A stretch of DNA of 64,000 bases, from contig LNEB01000004.1 of assembly GCA_001464795.1 (NCBI GenBank), positions 1 to 64,000 of the forward strand, given 5' to 3'. Below, one piece after another: positions 8,415-18,685 of this stretch (position 1 is the first letter of the stretch; every line of letters starts with the position of its first letter). Under the pieces are notes generated by a model that saw only the letters and a list, made by a program, of their open reading frames with translations, had not been told where the DNA came from and ran no database searches. This stretch comes from Bdellovibrionales bacterium Ga0074139. GTDB taxonomy: Bacteria; Bdellovibrionota; Bdellovibrionia; Bdellovibrionales; Bdellovibrionaceae. Position numbers and translations under genes: made by a program.

Positions 8415-9053
8415 ATGAGTATCTTCAGCGATCCAGTTTTAAATTCTATTATACATAATTTGAGAATTAAGCAGGGTTGTCATACAGCTTTGCTCTATGG
8501 CTCGCGTGCTCGCGGGAATGCAACAACTTCGAGTGACTATGACATAGTTGGAATAAAAAAAAGTGGCACATTCATTCGAATAGCAAAAAAACAAGATGGA
8601 ATTTTTTGGGACTTGGTCATTATACCCGAAAAAAAATTATCTTTAATGGATTCTGAGCTATTGGACTGGAAAGACGCTGTCATTCTTTTTGAAAGAAAGA
8701 ATTATGGTCAAAAGCTTGTTAAGCGCATTCATAAATTAGTTACTAAGCCCTATAAACCTATTTCGAAAAATGAAATGACTGTATTAAGAGTTTGGGCCCA
8801 AAAACAACTTGAACGCTGCAAAGCAAAAGATATTCATGGTTATTTACGTCGCAGTGAATTTTTGAACGCCTTGCTTGAGCACTATTTTCTTTTGCGTAAA
8901 AAAAGATACTGGGGACCAAAAGCTGCTATTTTATGGCTTAAAGAAAGAGACTATCAGGGATATGCGCTCCTTGAGAGGTCTTTGAAAAAACCAACGAATC
9001 TTAGCCTTCTAACTTCATTAGCTGAACATGTTTATGGAAAAATTCCCCGATAG
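8415..9053 (+). CDS. MNT-type nucleotidyltransferase
   Basis: 212 residues with the Pol-beta-superfamily signature LLYGSRARG (G29, S30), the metal-binding pair Asp41/Asp43 in SSDYDIVG and a third acidic residue, Asp66, in WDLVII. The C-terminal half is helical, as in aminoglycoside-type and orphan MNT enzymes. The family transfers a nucleotide to a protein, RNA or small molecule; the substrate cannot be told here. I see no HEPN toxin gene beside it, so a toxin-antitoxin role is not supported. It sits in a patch of orphan genes that may be recently acquired. Confidence 0.8.
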   Translation: MSIFSDPVLNSIIHNLRIKQGCHTALLYGSRARGNATTSSDYDIVGIKKSGTFIRIAKKQDGIFWDLVIIPEKKLSLMDSELLDWKDAVILFERKNYGQKLVKRIHKLVTKPYKPISKNEMTVLRVWAQKQLERCKAKDIHGYLRRSEFLNALLEHYFLLRKKRYWGPKAAILWLKERDYQGYALLERSLKKPTNLSLLTSLAEHVYGKIPR

Positions 9054-9170
9054 ACGAATAAACCCCATCGCCGCTGCAAAATAAGCTTACTGAAGCCAGA
9101 AAAGCTTTAGGGTTGTTATCTAAGTTTATGAACATTTGACTGAACTAACTAATGAGACGAACATAATTCT

Positions 9171-9536
9171 GTGGATTCAGAATTTTATCAGCATGATTCA
9201 TTTTTGTGTATTGATGGTCCTGCTAAAAAAGCAGGTAAAAATTTTTCCAATATGAAAGTTTGCATTACTTGCAGAGACAGTGATTTTTTAAAGACTCTGT
9301 TGTCTAAAGTTGCAAAAGATGAAGATTGTTACTGGGTCAAGATGTCTACAAATTCTCGAGATGGAATGTATTTGGGTCGATGTTTCTTTACGACAAAAGA
9401 GCGTGCTGCCCAGTTATGGGCTAAATATAAAACGCATCCACGTTTTATGGTTACTCTACAAGATGATGATTTTGCTTCGACTTATCGAGAGTTTGTAGCT
9501 TCCTGGAAGGACAAGTCAGAAAGTGCAATCGACTGA
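9171..9536 (+). CDS. Small cytosolic protein of unknown function
   Basis: 121 residues from a GTG at 9171; an in-frame stop at 9153-9155 fixes this as the most upstream reasonable start. An internal Met at residue 28 is an alternative. It has no signal peptide. It carries CITCRDSDF and ends in acidic and aromatic segments (LQDDDF, FVASWK). The composition and low-complexity-free sequence look like real coding, but I recognise no family and the ribosome site is weak. Confidence 0.5.
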   Translation: MDSEFYQHDSFLCIDGPAKKAGKNFSNMKVCITCRDSDFLKTLLSKVAKDEDCYWVKMSTNSRDGMYLGRCFFTTKERAAQLWAKYKTHPRFMVTLQDDDFASTYREFVASWKDKSESAID

Positions 9537-9740
9537 AACTGGTTTTCATTTTTGAAGGATAAGCTTGAAGCCTTCGACAACACGTCTTTAACACTGGGAT
9601 CCCTGGATAAATCAAGAGCCGACTGCCCATTGGCCCACCCGATGCGGAGGCTACGTCAGAAACCATGTCAGTACTTACTATACCAAGACAAAGGGCTTAC
9701 TGAGTTGACCATTTATCTACATAAGAATCAAAATAGTAAT

Positions 9741-10061
9741 GTGAAAACTACTTACCAAATTTCAATCCTATTCTTGTTTATGTTCAACACTGTACTGTTT
9801 AATGAAGCCGTAGCTGAAGGCTGGGGATCTTCCATCACTCCCGAACTAATTGCTTACTGCAAAAAAGCTGGAGGCACCCCTTCACAGTTTCGCTGCACTA
9901 ACACAGACACATGTGATGACTATTTGACAAAAAAAAATTCAGCCAGACCCTCAAAATGTGGGCAAGCTGTGACCGCTGGTTGTGATTGCGGTACTTCCAA
10001 GTGCTTGAAAAACGATAAATGCATTCCTAATCCAAAGAGAGCTTTTTTTGACCTAAGATAA
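9741..10061 (+). CDS. Small secreted cysteine-rich protein
   Basis: 106 residues if translation starts at GTG 9741, which is followed at once by a signal peptide (KTTYQISILFLF...EAVAEG). The mature part has nine cysteines in about 60 residues (RCTNTDTC, GCDCGTSKC, KCIPN), a disulfide-stabilised pattern seen in small secreted binding proteins. The frame continues upstream to 9552, but that part reads as non-coding and would bury the signal peptide. No family assigned. The last 35 bases overlap the convergent gene at 10027. Confidence 0.6.
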   Translation: MKTTYQISILFLFMFNTVLFNEAVAEGWGSSITPELIAYCKKAGGTPSQFRCTNTDTCDDYLTKKNSARPSKCGQAVTAGCDCGTSKCLKNDKCIPNPKRAFFDLR

Positions 10062-10473
10062 GATTATAGAATACAGACAAAGTTAGGGTTATAATAGGAA
10101 GTATGAACACAAAGCCATTCATAGCTATTGTATATTCACCAGCCTTACTGATTATATGATAGGAAAACCACCCAGATATACAAAGGCCTAAGAGAAAGTA
10201 TTTTTTTGCATGAGGTTTCTTATATAAAAATTTAACAAGCCAGACCCGGTCAATAAGAACTAATAAAGGAAGAATAACCATGCATAAAATTGCCAGCACT
10301 GGTGGTGACAGTCTAAAGCTTAAAAGATCTCCCGGGGTTAAATTGTCATGGTAATAAACTTCGTAAGTCGATTTAAACCTGACTGCTTCTACAAAAAATG
10401 AGAAAAGTAGCCACAGCAAATAATTATATGGGAAATTTTTTAAATTAAGGATGGATCGGAAAGCTTGATTCAT
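10027..10473 (-). CDS. Small integral membrane protein
   Basis: 148 residues with about four membrane helices (NYLLWLLFSFFVEAV, VLAILCMVILPLLVLI, YFLLGLCISGWFSY and VFILPIITLTLSVFY). Unknown function. It lies 32 bases downstream of the fghA stop on the opposite side of the formaldehyde unit and overlaps the convergent Cys-rich gene. A place in the fghA transcript would need it to be upstream, which it is not, so it is likely independent or a tail gene. Confidence 0.65.
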   Translation of the reverse strand: MNQAFRSILNLKNFPYNYLLWLLFSFFVEAVRFKSTYEVYYHDNLTPGDLLSFRLSPPVLAILCMVILPLLVLIDRVWLVKFLYKKPHAKKYFLLGLCISGWFSYHIISKAGEYTIAMNGFVFILPIITLTLSVFYNLILGQKKLSLD

Positions 10474-10505
10474 CTTAAAACTCTACCAGAGATTTAACGG
10501 AACCC

Positions 10506-11329
10506 CTAAAAAATAAATTTTGCATGAAATTCCAGGTGGTGATGAATCCGTGAAGCTATAAAATAGTAGCTATGATCAAAGCCATCCAAAAGATTCAATA
10601 CAACTTTTTGATCTTTTTGCTCGCAAAGGGATTTAAATTTTTCAGGTTGTAATTGAACATTCAAAAAATCATCTTTTAATCCTTGATCGATCAAAATCGG
10701 ATTTTGATGCCTATGTCCCATTTTTATCAATTCACAAGCATCATAATTTTTCCAGGCCTCTTTATCTTCACCGAGGTACCCAGTAAAAGCCTTGATCCCC
10801 CAAGGAACTTCGCTGGGATTTACAATTGGTGAAAAGGCTGAAATGCTTTTATATTTTTTAGAATTCTTAAGGCCTAAAACCAAAGCTCCGTGACCACCCA
10901 TGGAGTGACCGAAGATGGAAATGTTGTTTGATATATGAAACTGATTGGTTAGAATATTATAAATTTCAAGATTGATGTAATCATCCATCTTATAATGATC
11001 GGCATACCCAGGCGTTGTCGCGTTTAAATAAAATCCTGCACCAGATCCAAAATCATAAGTTTCATGTTCACCCGGTAAGTTTAAACCCCTTGGCGAAGTG
11101 TCAGGACAGATCACCATCAGACCTAAATCATTTAAATATTTTTGAGCCCCTGCTTTTGTAATGAAATTTTCATCCGTGCAAGTCAATCCAGACAACCAGA
11201 TTAAAGCCCCTTTGGCTTTTCCGGGTGGCAAAAAGACAGAAAAGTTCATTTTAGTTTTTGTAACTTCCGAGTCATGCTGCCAAAATTGAACTGTTCCATC
11301 AAAAGATTTATGCGACTTTAAAACTTTCA

Positions 11330-11330
<1 letters not shown>
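10506..11330 (-). CDS. fghA: S-formylglutathione hydrolase
   Basis: Alpha/beta hydrolase of the esterase D family that splits S-formylglutathione into formate and glutathione. 274 residues, the usual length. The nucleophile is in GHSMGGHGAL, the oxyanion region in WLSGLTCTDENF, the acid in DQGLKDDFL and the histidine in GFDHSYYF. Its ATG overlaps the adhC stop as TAATG, so it is coupled to the dehydrogenase that makes its substrate. Cytosolic. Confidence 0.95.
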
Positions 11331-12457
<1,127 letters not shown>

Positions 12458-12517
12458 TTAAGATTAATGAGTACCGAGTGACCCAAGGTGAAGTCAAAGA
12501 TCAGTGCATAAACTGGC

Positions 12518-14116
12518 TTAAAAAAGCCCTTGGGTTTTTCCGTTTTGATCTACAAAAATGGCTTCAGCTGCAGGCACCTTTGGTAATCCTGGCATTGTCA
12601 TGATATCACCACAAATAGCGACAACAAATCCTGCACCAGCAGCGAGTCTGACTTCTTTAATATCCAGCGTATGATCAGAGGCAGCCCCTAATTTTTTTGG
12701 ATCTGAAGAAAAGCTGTATTGTGTTTTAGCAATACAAACTGGTAAATGCCCAAAACCTAAGTTTTCAAATTCTTCAAGTTTTTTAAGTGCACTTACTGAA
12801 AACTGAACATTTTTTGCACTATAAATATCTTCAGCAATGATGCGGACTTTATCAAAAAGCGAGTGAGTGTCCTGGTAGGAAAATGATGGCTTAGAAATAT
12901 TTTGCTCACAAAGGCATACAACTTCTTTGGCTAAATTTTCTGATCCTAAAGATCCTTCGGCCCAAGAGTTATTCACGATGCATTTTATTCCTAACTCTGT
13001 TTCACAGTAATCGCTGACCCATTTGAGTTCATCAGCTGTGTCTTCAGTGAAGCGGTTAATGGCAACTACGATCGGAAGCTTAAACTTTTTTAAATTGGCT
13101 ACGTGACGTTTGATATTCACAATACCCGACTGCAAATCGGATCCGTGATGCTTAATGCCTCTGATAGTGGCAACTAAAACAGCACAGCTGGGCCAGATCC
13201 CCGCTTTACGGCATTTGATATTTAAAAACTTTTCTGCACCAAGATCAGCACCGAAGCCTGCTTCGGTCACGACATAATCTGCTAATTTTAACGCCGACTT
13301 GGTTGCGATAATCGAATTACAACCGTGGGCAATATTGGCAAAAGGTCCACCGTGAACAAGAGCTGCATTTCCTTCTAAAGTTTGCACCAGGTTCGGTAAA
13401 ATTGCATTTTTAAGAATGGCTGCCATGGCGCCGTTGGCTTTTAAATCCCTGGCTGTAACAGGTTTTTTATCTAAAGTCCTGCCTATGATAATTTCACCCA
13501 ATTTTTTTTGCAGATCCTGCAGATCTGTGGCTAAACAAAGGACCGCCATGACTTCTGAGGCCACAGTGATATCAAATCCATCTTCCCTGGGAAAGCCATT
13601 GGCGGGCCCACCCAAGCCTTGAGTGATTGATCTTAGGCTTCGATCGTTCATATCAATCACTCTTCGCCAAGTGACTTGCCTTGCATCAATACCCAGTTCA
13701 TTTCCAAAATGGATATGATTATCAATCATCGCTGATAAAAGATTATGAGCGGCACCGATGGCGTGAAAGTCACCAGTAAAATTGAGATTGATGGACTCCA
13801 TCGGAGTGAGCATGGCTTTGCCTCCACCGGTGGCTCCGCCTTTGACCCCGAAACAAGGCCCCATGGATGGCTGCCTTAAACAAATTAAAGATTTTTTTCC
13901 AATTCTACGAAGCGCATCCCCAAGCCCTATGGTGGTTGTGGTTTTACCTTCACCTTTTGGTGTGGGACTCATGGCCGTGACGAGCACCAGATGGCCATTA
14001 TTTTTTTCATTCAACTGCATCGCCTCAGTATCAAGCTTTGCGATATTACGGCCGTAGGGAATAATATTTTGGGGGGCGATATCAAAGGCTTTAAAAACTT
14101 CGCTGATTTCTTTCAT
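12518..14116 (-). CDS. fhs: Formate-tetrahydrofolate ligase
   Basis: ATP-dependent joining of formate to tetrahydrofolate to give 10-formyl-tetrahydrofolate. 532 residues, slightly short of the usual 555. The nucleotide loop TPKGEGKTT (52-60), [23 protein letters not shown] and [13 protein letters not shown] are family hallmarks. It starts 11 bases after the PTPS-like gene and is followed after 78 bases by adhC, so formate produced by AdhC/FghA can be captured directly. TTAGGACTT before the ATG serves as ribosome site. Confidence 0.96.
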   Translation of the reverse strand: MKEISEVFKAFDIAPQNIIPYGRNIAKLDTEAMQLNEKNNGHLVLVTAMSPTPKGEGKTTTTIGLGDALRRIGKKSLICLRQPSMGPCFGVKGGATGGGKAMLTPMESINLNFTGDFHAIGAAHNLLSAMIDNHIHFGNELGIDARQVTWRRVIDMNDRSLRSITQGLGGPANGFPREDGFDITVASEVMAVLCLATDLQDLQKKLGEIIIGRTLDKKPVTARDLKANGAMAAILKNAILPNLVQTLEGNAALVHGGPFANIAHGCNSIIATKSALKLADYVVTEAGFGADLGAEKFLNIKCRKAGIWPSCAVLVATIRGIKHHGSDLQSGIVNIKRHVANLKKFKLPIVVAINRFTEDTADELKWVSDYCETELGIKCIVNNSWAEGSLGSENLAKEVVCLCEQNISKPSFSYQDTHSLFDKVRIIAEDIYSAKNVQFSVSALKKLEEFENLGFGHLPVCIAKTQYSFSSDPKKLGAASDHTLDIKEVRLAAGAGFVVAICGDIMTMPGLPKVPAAEAIFVDQNGKTQGLF

Positions 14117-14127
14117 TTCTATAAGTC

Positions 14128-14619
14128 CTAAGCTTCGATCTCAAAGGATGCACCCTGCCCGGGAGTTTCTTCCACTTTTAACCACAAATGGTTGATTCCC
14201 AGAGGTTTTAATTTTTTAAAAATTTCTTGAGCTAAGTACTTAGATAGTTCTTCAACACTGGTGTTTACCACTGGCAAAAACACCACTTCATTAAGTGGTA
14301 AAGAGTAAAACCGGTCACGAAACTGAATGTCCCAATTGTTTTTATTTTTTACTTTTTTAATATCGGGGTGAAGCTCTGGTAGCAGCACATGTTCATCAAG
14401 CAAATCGACCTCAGCTTTAATGATCTTTTTTAAATCACTGAAATCCACCCAGTAGCCCTTGGCCCCGAAATCAGTGCCTGCAGCAGCTTTAAATTTCACC
14501 GACACCAAGTAATTGTGCCCATGAAGCCTTTCAGCTGTTTTTTCGTCAAAGATCAAAAAATGCCCAGAGGAAAACTTAAAATTTTGCTTCGCTAAATGGA
14601 GTGTGCTAGTGGTTTTCAT
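14128..14619 (-). CDS. 6-pyruvoyl-tetrahydropterin synthase family, PTPS-III-like
   Basis: COG0720-family pterin enzyme of 163 residues from the ATG at 14619; a start six codons earlier (14637) is possible. Zinc ligands are the His of SSGHF and the two of HGHNY; the acid-His pair is in LDEH. The catalytic Cys of QueD is absent: the motif reads ERLHGH, the ExxHGH pattern reported for PTPS-III enzymes, which can replace FolB by making 6-hydroxymethyl-dihydropterin. The gene is directly upstream of fhs, which fits a folate role. QueD activity is the alternative, but the missing Cys argues against it. Confidence 0.8.
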   Translation of the reverse strand: MKTTSTLHLAKQNFKFSSGHFLIFDEKTAERLHGHNYLVSVKFKAAAGTDFGAKGYWVDFSDLKKIIKAEVDLLDEHVLLPELHPDIKKVKNKNNWDIQFRDRFYSLPLNEVVFLPVVNTSVEELSKYLAQEIFKKLKPLGINHLWLKVEETPGQGASFEIEA

Positions 14620-14635
14620 ACTCAAGAGGTTTAGC

Positions 14636-14995
14636 ATGAACTTTGAATTGAAGCAGCAATTTCAAATCGAATCCGCAAGATTTTTAACAAGCTTAGACGC
14701 CTCTCACCCTTGCTCTAAGATGCATGGTCACAGTTTCGTGATTCTATTAACCCTCAAAGGACCCTTAGATCCTGTTAAAGGCTGGGTCAGGGATTATCAT
14801 GAAATATCAACAGTGATGAAACCATTATTAAACCAGTTGGATCATAAGGTCTTGAACGAAGTGGAAGGACTTAAAAATCCCACAAGCGAGCTTTTAGCTG
14901 TTTGGATTTTTGATCGTGCAAAAAAAAGTTTACCTGAACTGACTCGGGTCACCATCAAAGAAACACCACTGACCGAATGCAGTTATCCCGCTTAG
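14636..14995 (+). CDS. queD: QueD-like 6-carboxy-tetrahydropterin synthase homologue
   Basis: 119 residues starting at ATG 14636 behind AAGAGG (14625-14630). It aligns along its length with E. coli QueD: catalytic Cys26 in HPCSKMHGHSF, LDHKVLN, KNPTSE and KETPLTE. The first zinc ligand (His16 of E. coli QueD) falls on Arg15, so only HGH is left of the metal site. It should act in queuosine precursor synthesis, but the missing ligand may reduce or change activity. It is head-to-head with the PTPS-III-like gene with 16 bases between starts, and its last four bases overlap the next gene on the other strand. Confidence 0.75.
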   Translation: MNFELKQQFQIESARFLTSLDASHPCSKMHGHSFVILLTLKGPLDPVKGWVRDYHEISTVMKPLLNQLDHKVLNEVEGLKNPTSELLAVWIFDRAKKSLPELTRVTIKETPLTECSYPA

Positions 14996-15873
14996 GGTCT
15001 TTTAAGCTCTAGGGTGCCGATTCGGGTGAATCTGCCACCACGCCCACTTTCATAAACGTTACCAATTAAAGAATCCAAAGCTTTGATAGAGTAAATTTGA
15101 AAACTTAACGTGGGGGATGCTCGGATCAAAGTGGCCTGGCTGTCACTCGCAAATTCCTTTACACTTCTAATATTTCCTCGGTCCCTAGAATTACTAAAGA
15201 CTTTTCCATTTTCTGATATTTTAATAATCGAAGTTCCTTTTAAGTTAGGGCCTTCCATTTCACCCAGAATTTCAATCTCCAAATCCCAAGTTTTATTTTT
15301 ATTATTGTGCACGACTTGAGCCACACCAATGAACTTACCAGAAAGTTCGGGTAGCATATTATTTTTATTCGAAAAATCAGATGCACTAGTGAATTCATTC
15401 GCAAAATTATCAATTTTGACATCATTAAGAAATTCACCCGCTTGCAAGGGGCTTCGTATATCCGTGAGCTTAGTTTCGAATTCTGTCCAATTTCTTAAGG
15501 GATAACGTTTGGGTTGCACCTGGGGTTCAGGTGATGGGCTAATAATTGGGTTAGATTTAAAATTATGTCGAGTGGCACGCTCTGGATTGTTGATTTCATT
15601 TTTTGCATTTTCAGAAATGCGAAGACCAATATCTTTTAAGAGCAGTAAAACAATTTTCCCTAAAATTTCATCAGCTTTTTGGTAGCGCTCTTCCATTGTT
15701 TTAAGTTGGTAGTAGTGCTCAATCTCAGAATCAGTTAATGTTTGAAGCTTTTTTTTGAGTTCGCTATCACCCTGAACTTGAACAGCGACTGGTTGTTGAG
15801 GCTTCGGAGCTTTTAGCTGATTGAAACCAAGCCCCACCAAAAGCCCCAATAAAAAAGTAATTGCAAACTTCAA
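14992..15873 (-). CDS. Membrane-anchored periplasmic protein of unknown function
   Basis: 293 residues with an N-terminal anchor (KFAITFLLGLLVGLGFNQ), a coiled-coil-like stretch at about 38-70 (ELKKKLQTLTDSE), a Pro-rich linker (SPSPEPQVQP) and a C-terminal beta-rich domain. The start is TTG at 15873, two bases after the pmbA stop, with GGAG upstream, so it is probably the last gene of a tldD-pmbA unit. No family recognised. Confidence 0.7.
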   Translation of the reverse strand: MKFAITFLLGLLVGLGFNQLKAPKPQQPVAVQVQGDSELKKKLQTLTDSEIEHYYQLKTMEERYQKADEILGKIVLLLLKDIGLRISENAKNEINNPERATRHNFKSNPIISPSPEPQVQPKRYPLRNWTEFETKLTDIRSPLQAGEFLNDVKIDNFANEFTSASDFSNKNNMLPELSGKFIGVAQVVHNNKNKTWDLEIEILGEMEGPNLKGTSIIKISENGKVFSNSRDRGNIRSVKEFASDSQATLIRASPTLSFQIYSIKALDSLIGNVYESGRGGRFTRIGTLELKRP

Positions 15874-15875
15874 AT

Positions 15876-17225
15876 TTAGGATTCTCCAGCAAAGGATAAA
15901 GATTTAACCAGAACATCTGGTGACAAATAGGAGCTACCGTCAGCATCGTATTCATTCCCAATGGCTTCAATATCTTGAAGAAGCTGAAAAATATTTCCAG
16001 ACATCACAAATTGATCCACAGGCCCTAATAATTTTCCATTTTCATACATAAAGCCCTCAGCTGGAAGCGAAAAGTCTCCAGTGGATTCTTTGTAGCCGGC
16101 ATGAAGCCCACCCGTAATATGAGTAATGTGTACAACCTTAGTGTGTTCTTTTATCATTTGATCAAAGGCTGTTTGACCGAGCTTGAGAACTAAGTTGGAT
16201 GGCTCCACATCCAAACTTGTCGATGGCGACCGAGTCGCATTAGCCGTATTTTTAATACCTAACTTTTCTGCACTTTCGATGTCCGTTAAATAAGTCATCA
16301 GTTGCCCTGATTCAAAAAGAAAAGTTTTCCGGGAAGGACTTCCTTCCGAATCAAAAGGTCTGGTGGAAGTTCCAAACTCATTCAGTGGATCATCCAACAA
16401 GTGAAATAAAGGACTCGCAAGCTTTTGACCGAGCTTGCCCTTTAGTAAAGACTTTCCCTCTAAAACTTTCTTTGCAGTCAAATGAGGAGCTAGCATGGCA
16501 AGAAAACTGGACATTTCTTCTCTATCAATAAGAGCTGCATAATTTCCTGTTTTCATTTTTTTTGAAGGTAAGGCTTTCATTGCAGCCTTTGCACTTTTCT
16601 CTGCAATGGCTTTTGGATCTAATTCTTTAAAGTTTCTTACAAAACGGCTTGAGCGATTTGTTTTAGTAAATGCACCATCTTTTGCTAACGAGTACGTATA
16701 GCCAGAAAAAGAGTTTGACTGGTAGCTGACATCTAAACCTTCAGAATTTAAAATTCTTTTAAAACCTTTCGATTCGATGAGTCCACAGTAAGGTGTAGAC
16801 TTAATTTTAGGATCCACATCAAGGGCAGCAGATTCTAGTATTTCAGCTGCCTTTAGCTTCTCTTGCATTGAAACTTCTTGTGCTGAATTTAAAAAAGTGA
16901 GCTCTTGAATTTTTTCAGGGGTTGCAAATTTTATTTTATATTTGTTGTTTTCATTTTTTAAAGTCTTGGCATTTTTTAAAGCCTCCTGAAAAGTGAGCTT
17001 CAAAGAATCCAAAGATAGATTTTCAGTGTAAGCGTAGCCTTGAGTCATTTCATCCACGACTCGAAAGCCTGCCATTTGATTTTGGCTGGCTTCAAACTTT
17101 TCTAGTTTTCTTTTCTGATAACCTAATTTGAGGCTCTCCCCGCCTGTAATCATGAGCTCCACTTGTACGTTTTCTTTTTTAGCCATTTCACAAATTTGTA
17201 AGAAGTCATTTTTAATTGTGTCCAT
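15876..17225 (-). CDS. pmbA: Metalloprotease partner TldE/PmbA
   Basis: 449 residues of the TldD/PmbA family. TldD-TldE form a heterodimeric zinc protease that trims peptides and unfolded proteins, for example in microcin and modified-peptide maturation. TldE lacks the HExxxH site, and I see none here. It carries PmbA segments such as FDSEGSPSRKT and ITGGLHAGYKESTGDFSLP. It follows tldD after three bases. The typical length is about 450. Confidence 0.92.
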   Translation of the reverse strand: MDTIKNDFLQICEMAKKENVQVELMITGGESLKLGYQKRKLEKFEASQNQMAGFRVVDEMTQGYAYTENLSLDSLKLTFQEALKNAKTLKNENNKYKIKFATPEKIQELTFLNSAQEVSMQEKLKAAEILESAALDVDPKIKSTPYCGLIESKGFKRILNSEGLDVSYQSNSFSGYTYSLAKDGAFTKTNRSSRFVRNFKELDPKAIAEKSAKAAMKALPSKKMKTGNYAALIDREEMSSFLAMLAPHLTAKKVLEGKSLLKGKLGQKLASPLFHLLDDPLNEFGTSTRPFDSEGSPSRKTFLFESGQLMTYLTDIESAEKLGIKNTANATRSPSTSLDVEPSNLVLKLGQTAFDQMIKEHTKVVHITHITGGLHAGYKESTGDFSLPAEGFMYENGKLLGPVDQFVMSGNIFQLLQDIEAIGNEYDADGSSYLSPDVLVKSLSFAGES

Positions 17226-17228
17226 GAT

Positions 17229-18617
17229 TTAAGCCCTTCCGCCAACAGTCATTTTAGATACTAAGATTTCAGGCTGCCCCACTGCCGCTGGAATACTTCC
17301 ACTGACGGATCCACACATTCCTGTTGCAAGTTTCAAGTTGTCTGAAACCTTTGTGATATTTCCCAAGGTTTCAATGCCACGGCCAATTAAACAAGCTCCT
17401 TTGACAGCTTCTTGAATCTCTCCGTTTCTGATGATGTAACCTTCAACGACAGAAAAGTTATAGTCCCCTGTTCCAGTGTTCACACTTCCCCCACCCATTT
17501 TTTTTGCATAGAGGCCGTAATCAACATCTTTCACCATATCTTCAAATTTATCCGTTCCACGGTCGATAAAGGTGTTTCGCATTCTGGAAGCTGGTGCAAA
17601 TTTATAAGACTGCTTTCGACCAGATCCTGTGGCTTGGTAGCCTGTTTGCTTGGCACCCATTTGATCGACTATGTAGGATTTTAAAATTCCTTTTTCAATC
17701 AGTGTGGTTCGTTGAGTGGGCATGCCTTCATCATCAATGTTCAGGGATCCCCACTCGTTTTGGATGGTTCCATCATCAATGGCAGTGACTGATTCGTGGG
17801 CGACTTTTTGCCCCAGCTTCCCGCAGAAGACAGAGGAGTTTTTTGCCACACTTGTGGTTTCTAATCCATGACCACAAGCCTCATGAAATATCACTCCGCC
17901 GAAAGAATTGGATATCAAAACGGGCATCTCGCCTGCCGGTGCATATTTGGCTTTCGTTAACAAAAGTGCCCGGTCCACATTTTCAACGGCTAATTTTTTT
18001 AGATCAATTTTATCATAAAGCTCTGAGGTTCCCATATGTCCTGCATTATCATGAGAGCTTTCCTTCATTCCTTCAGATTCAACAAAGGTTTGCACACCCA
18101 ATCTTGAATAGGCCCTTTGGTCAAATTTATGTAAGCCATTGGAATTTGCAATTTGAACCTTTTGAAATTTTTCAAGAAGATTGGCTTCCACTTGAGTTAC
18201 AAGACTTGAGCGACTACGAGCATGTTGGTCGACTGCGTTCATCCATTGAAACTTTTTATCTCGGTTCATCTCCCAGGGCTTTTCACCGTATGTATGAATG
18301 GAATCAAACTGAGAAGCTTTCAATTGAAAAGCGCTTGCCAATCTTTTTTGATTGCCACGGGCCTGGGCCGCCATCAAAGCCGTTTTAATTAAGGCCTCTT
18401 CAGATAAATCATTGGTCGTGACATAAACAATTTCTTCGCCAAAAAAAAGCCTGATGCCAGCACCGTAAAGAGTGCCCACGATGGCTTTATCTGCTTTTTG
18501 ATTGAGTAGTGAAAGTTGGGAGGAATAAGTTTCTTCGACAAAGACATCAGCAAAATCAGCACCGGTTGAAAGTGCTGCATCTAAAGTTTTTTGTAGGCGA
18601 ATTTCGGGAAGAATCAT
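17229..18617 (-). CDS. tldD: Metalloprotease TldD
   Basis: Catalytic subunit of the TldD-TldE protease. The HExxxH zinc motif is HEACGH within FHEACGHGLE. About 462 residues. The start is set by a textbook AAGGAGG with a five-base spacer before the ATG at 18617; a longer frame begins at an ATG at 18632 whose first codons are that ribosome site itself, so it is not used. First gene of the tldD-pmbA unit. Confidence 0.95.
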   Translation of the reverse strand: MILPEIRLQKTLDAALSTGADFADVFVEETYSSQLSLLNQKADKAIVGTLYGAGIRLFFGEEIVYVTTNDLSEEALIKTALMAAQARGNQKRLASAFQLKASQFDSIHTYGEKPWEMNRDKKFQWMNAVDQHARSRSSLVTQVEANLLEKFQKVQIANSNGLHKFDQRAYSRLGVQTFVESEGMKESSHDNAGHMGTSELYDKIDLKKLAVENVDRALLLTKAKYAPAGEMPVLISNSFGGVIFHEACGHGLETTSVAKNSSVFCGKLGQKVAHESVTAIDDGTIQNEWGSLNIDDEGMPTQRTTLIEKGILKSYIVDQMGAKQTGYQATGSGRKQSYKFAPASRMRNTFIDRGTDKFEDMVKDVDYGLYAKKMGGGSVNTGTGDYNFSVVEGYIIRNGEIQEAVKGACLIGRGIETLGNITKVSDNLKLATGMCGSVSGSIPAAVGQPEILVSKMTVGGRA

Positions 18618-18622
18618 CAAGG

Positions 18623-18629
18623 CCTCCTT
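18623..18629 (-). promoter_or_regulatory. Strong Shine-Dalgarno deciding the tldD start
   Basis: AAGGAGG on the minus strand, a full match to the anti-Shine-Dalgarno sequence, five bases from the ATG at 18617. It rules out the upstream in-frame ATG at 18632. Confidence 0.85.
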
Positions 18630-18685
18630 CATATAAATGGGGAAGCCTTTGACATTAACAAATAGGGCTTTAGGGTCAATGAAAG

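Noticed and set aside
8415-9536. MNT/HEPN toxin-antitoxin pair
   Set aside because: The nucleotidyltransferase is present, but the neighbour at 9171 has no HEPN RxxxxH motif that I can see and is 117 bases away.
9552-9740. Upstream extension of the Cys-rich gene
   Set aside because: No ribosome site at 9552, sequence looks non-coding, and it would place the signal peptide in mid-protein.
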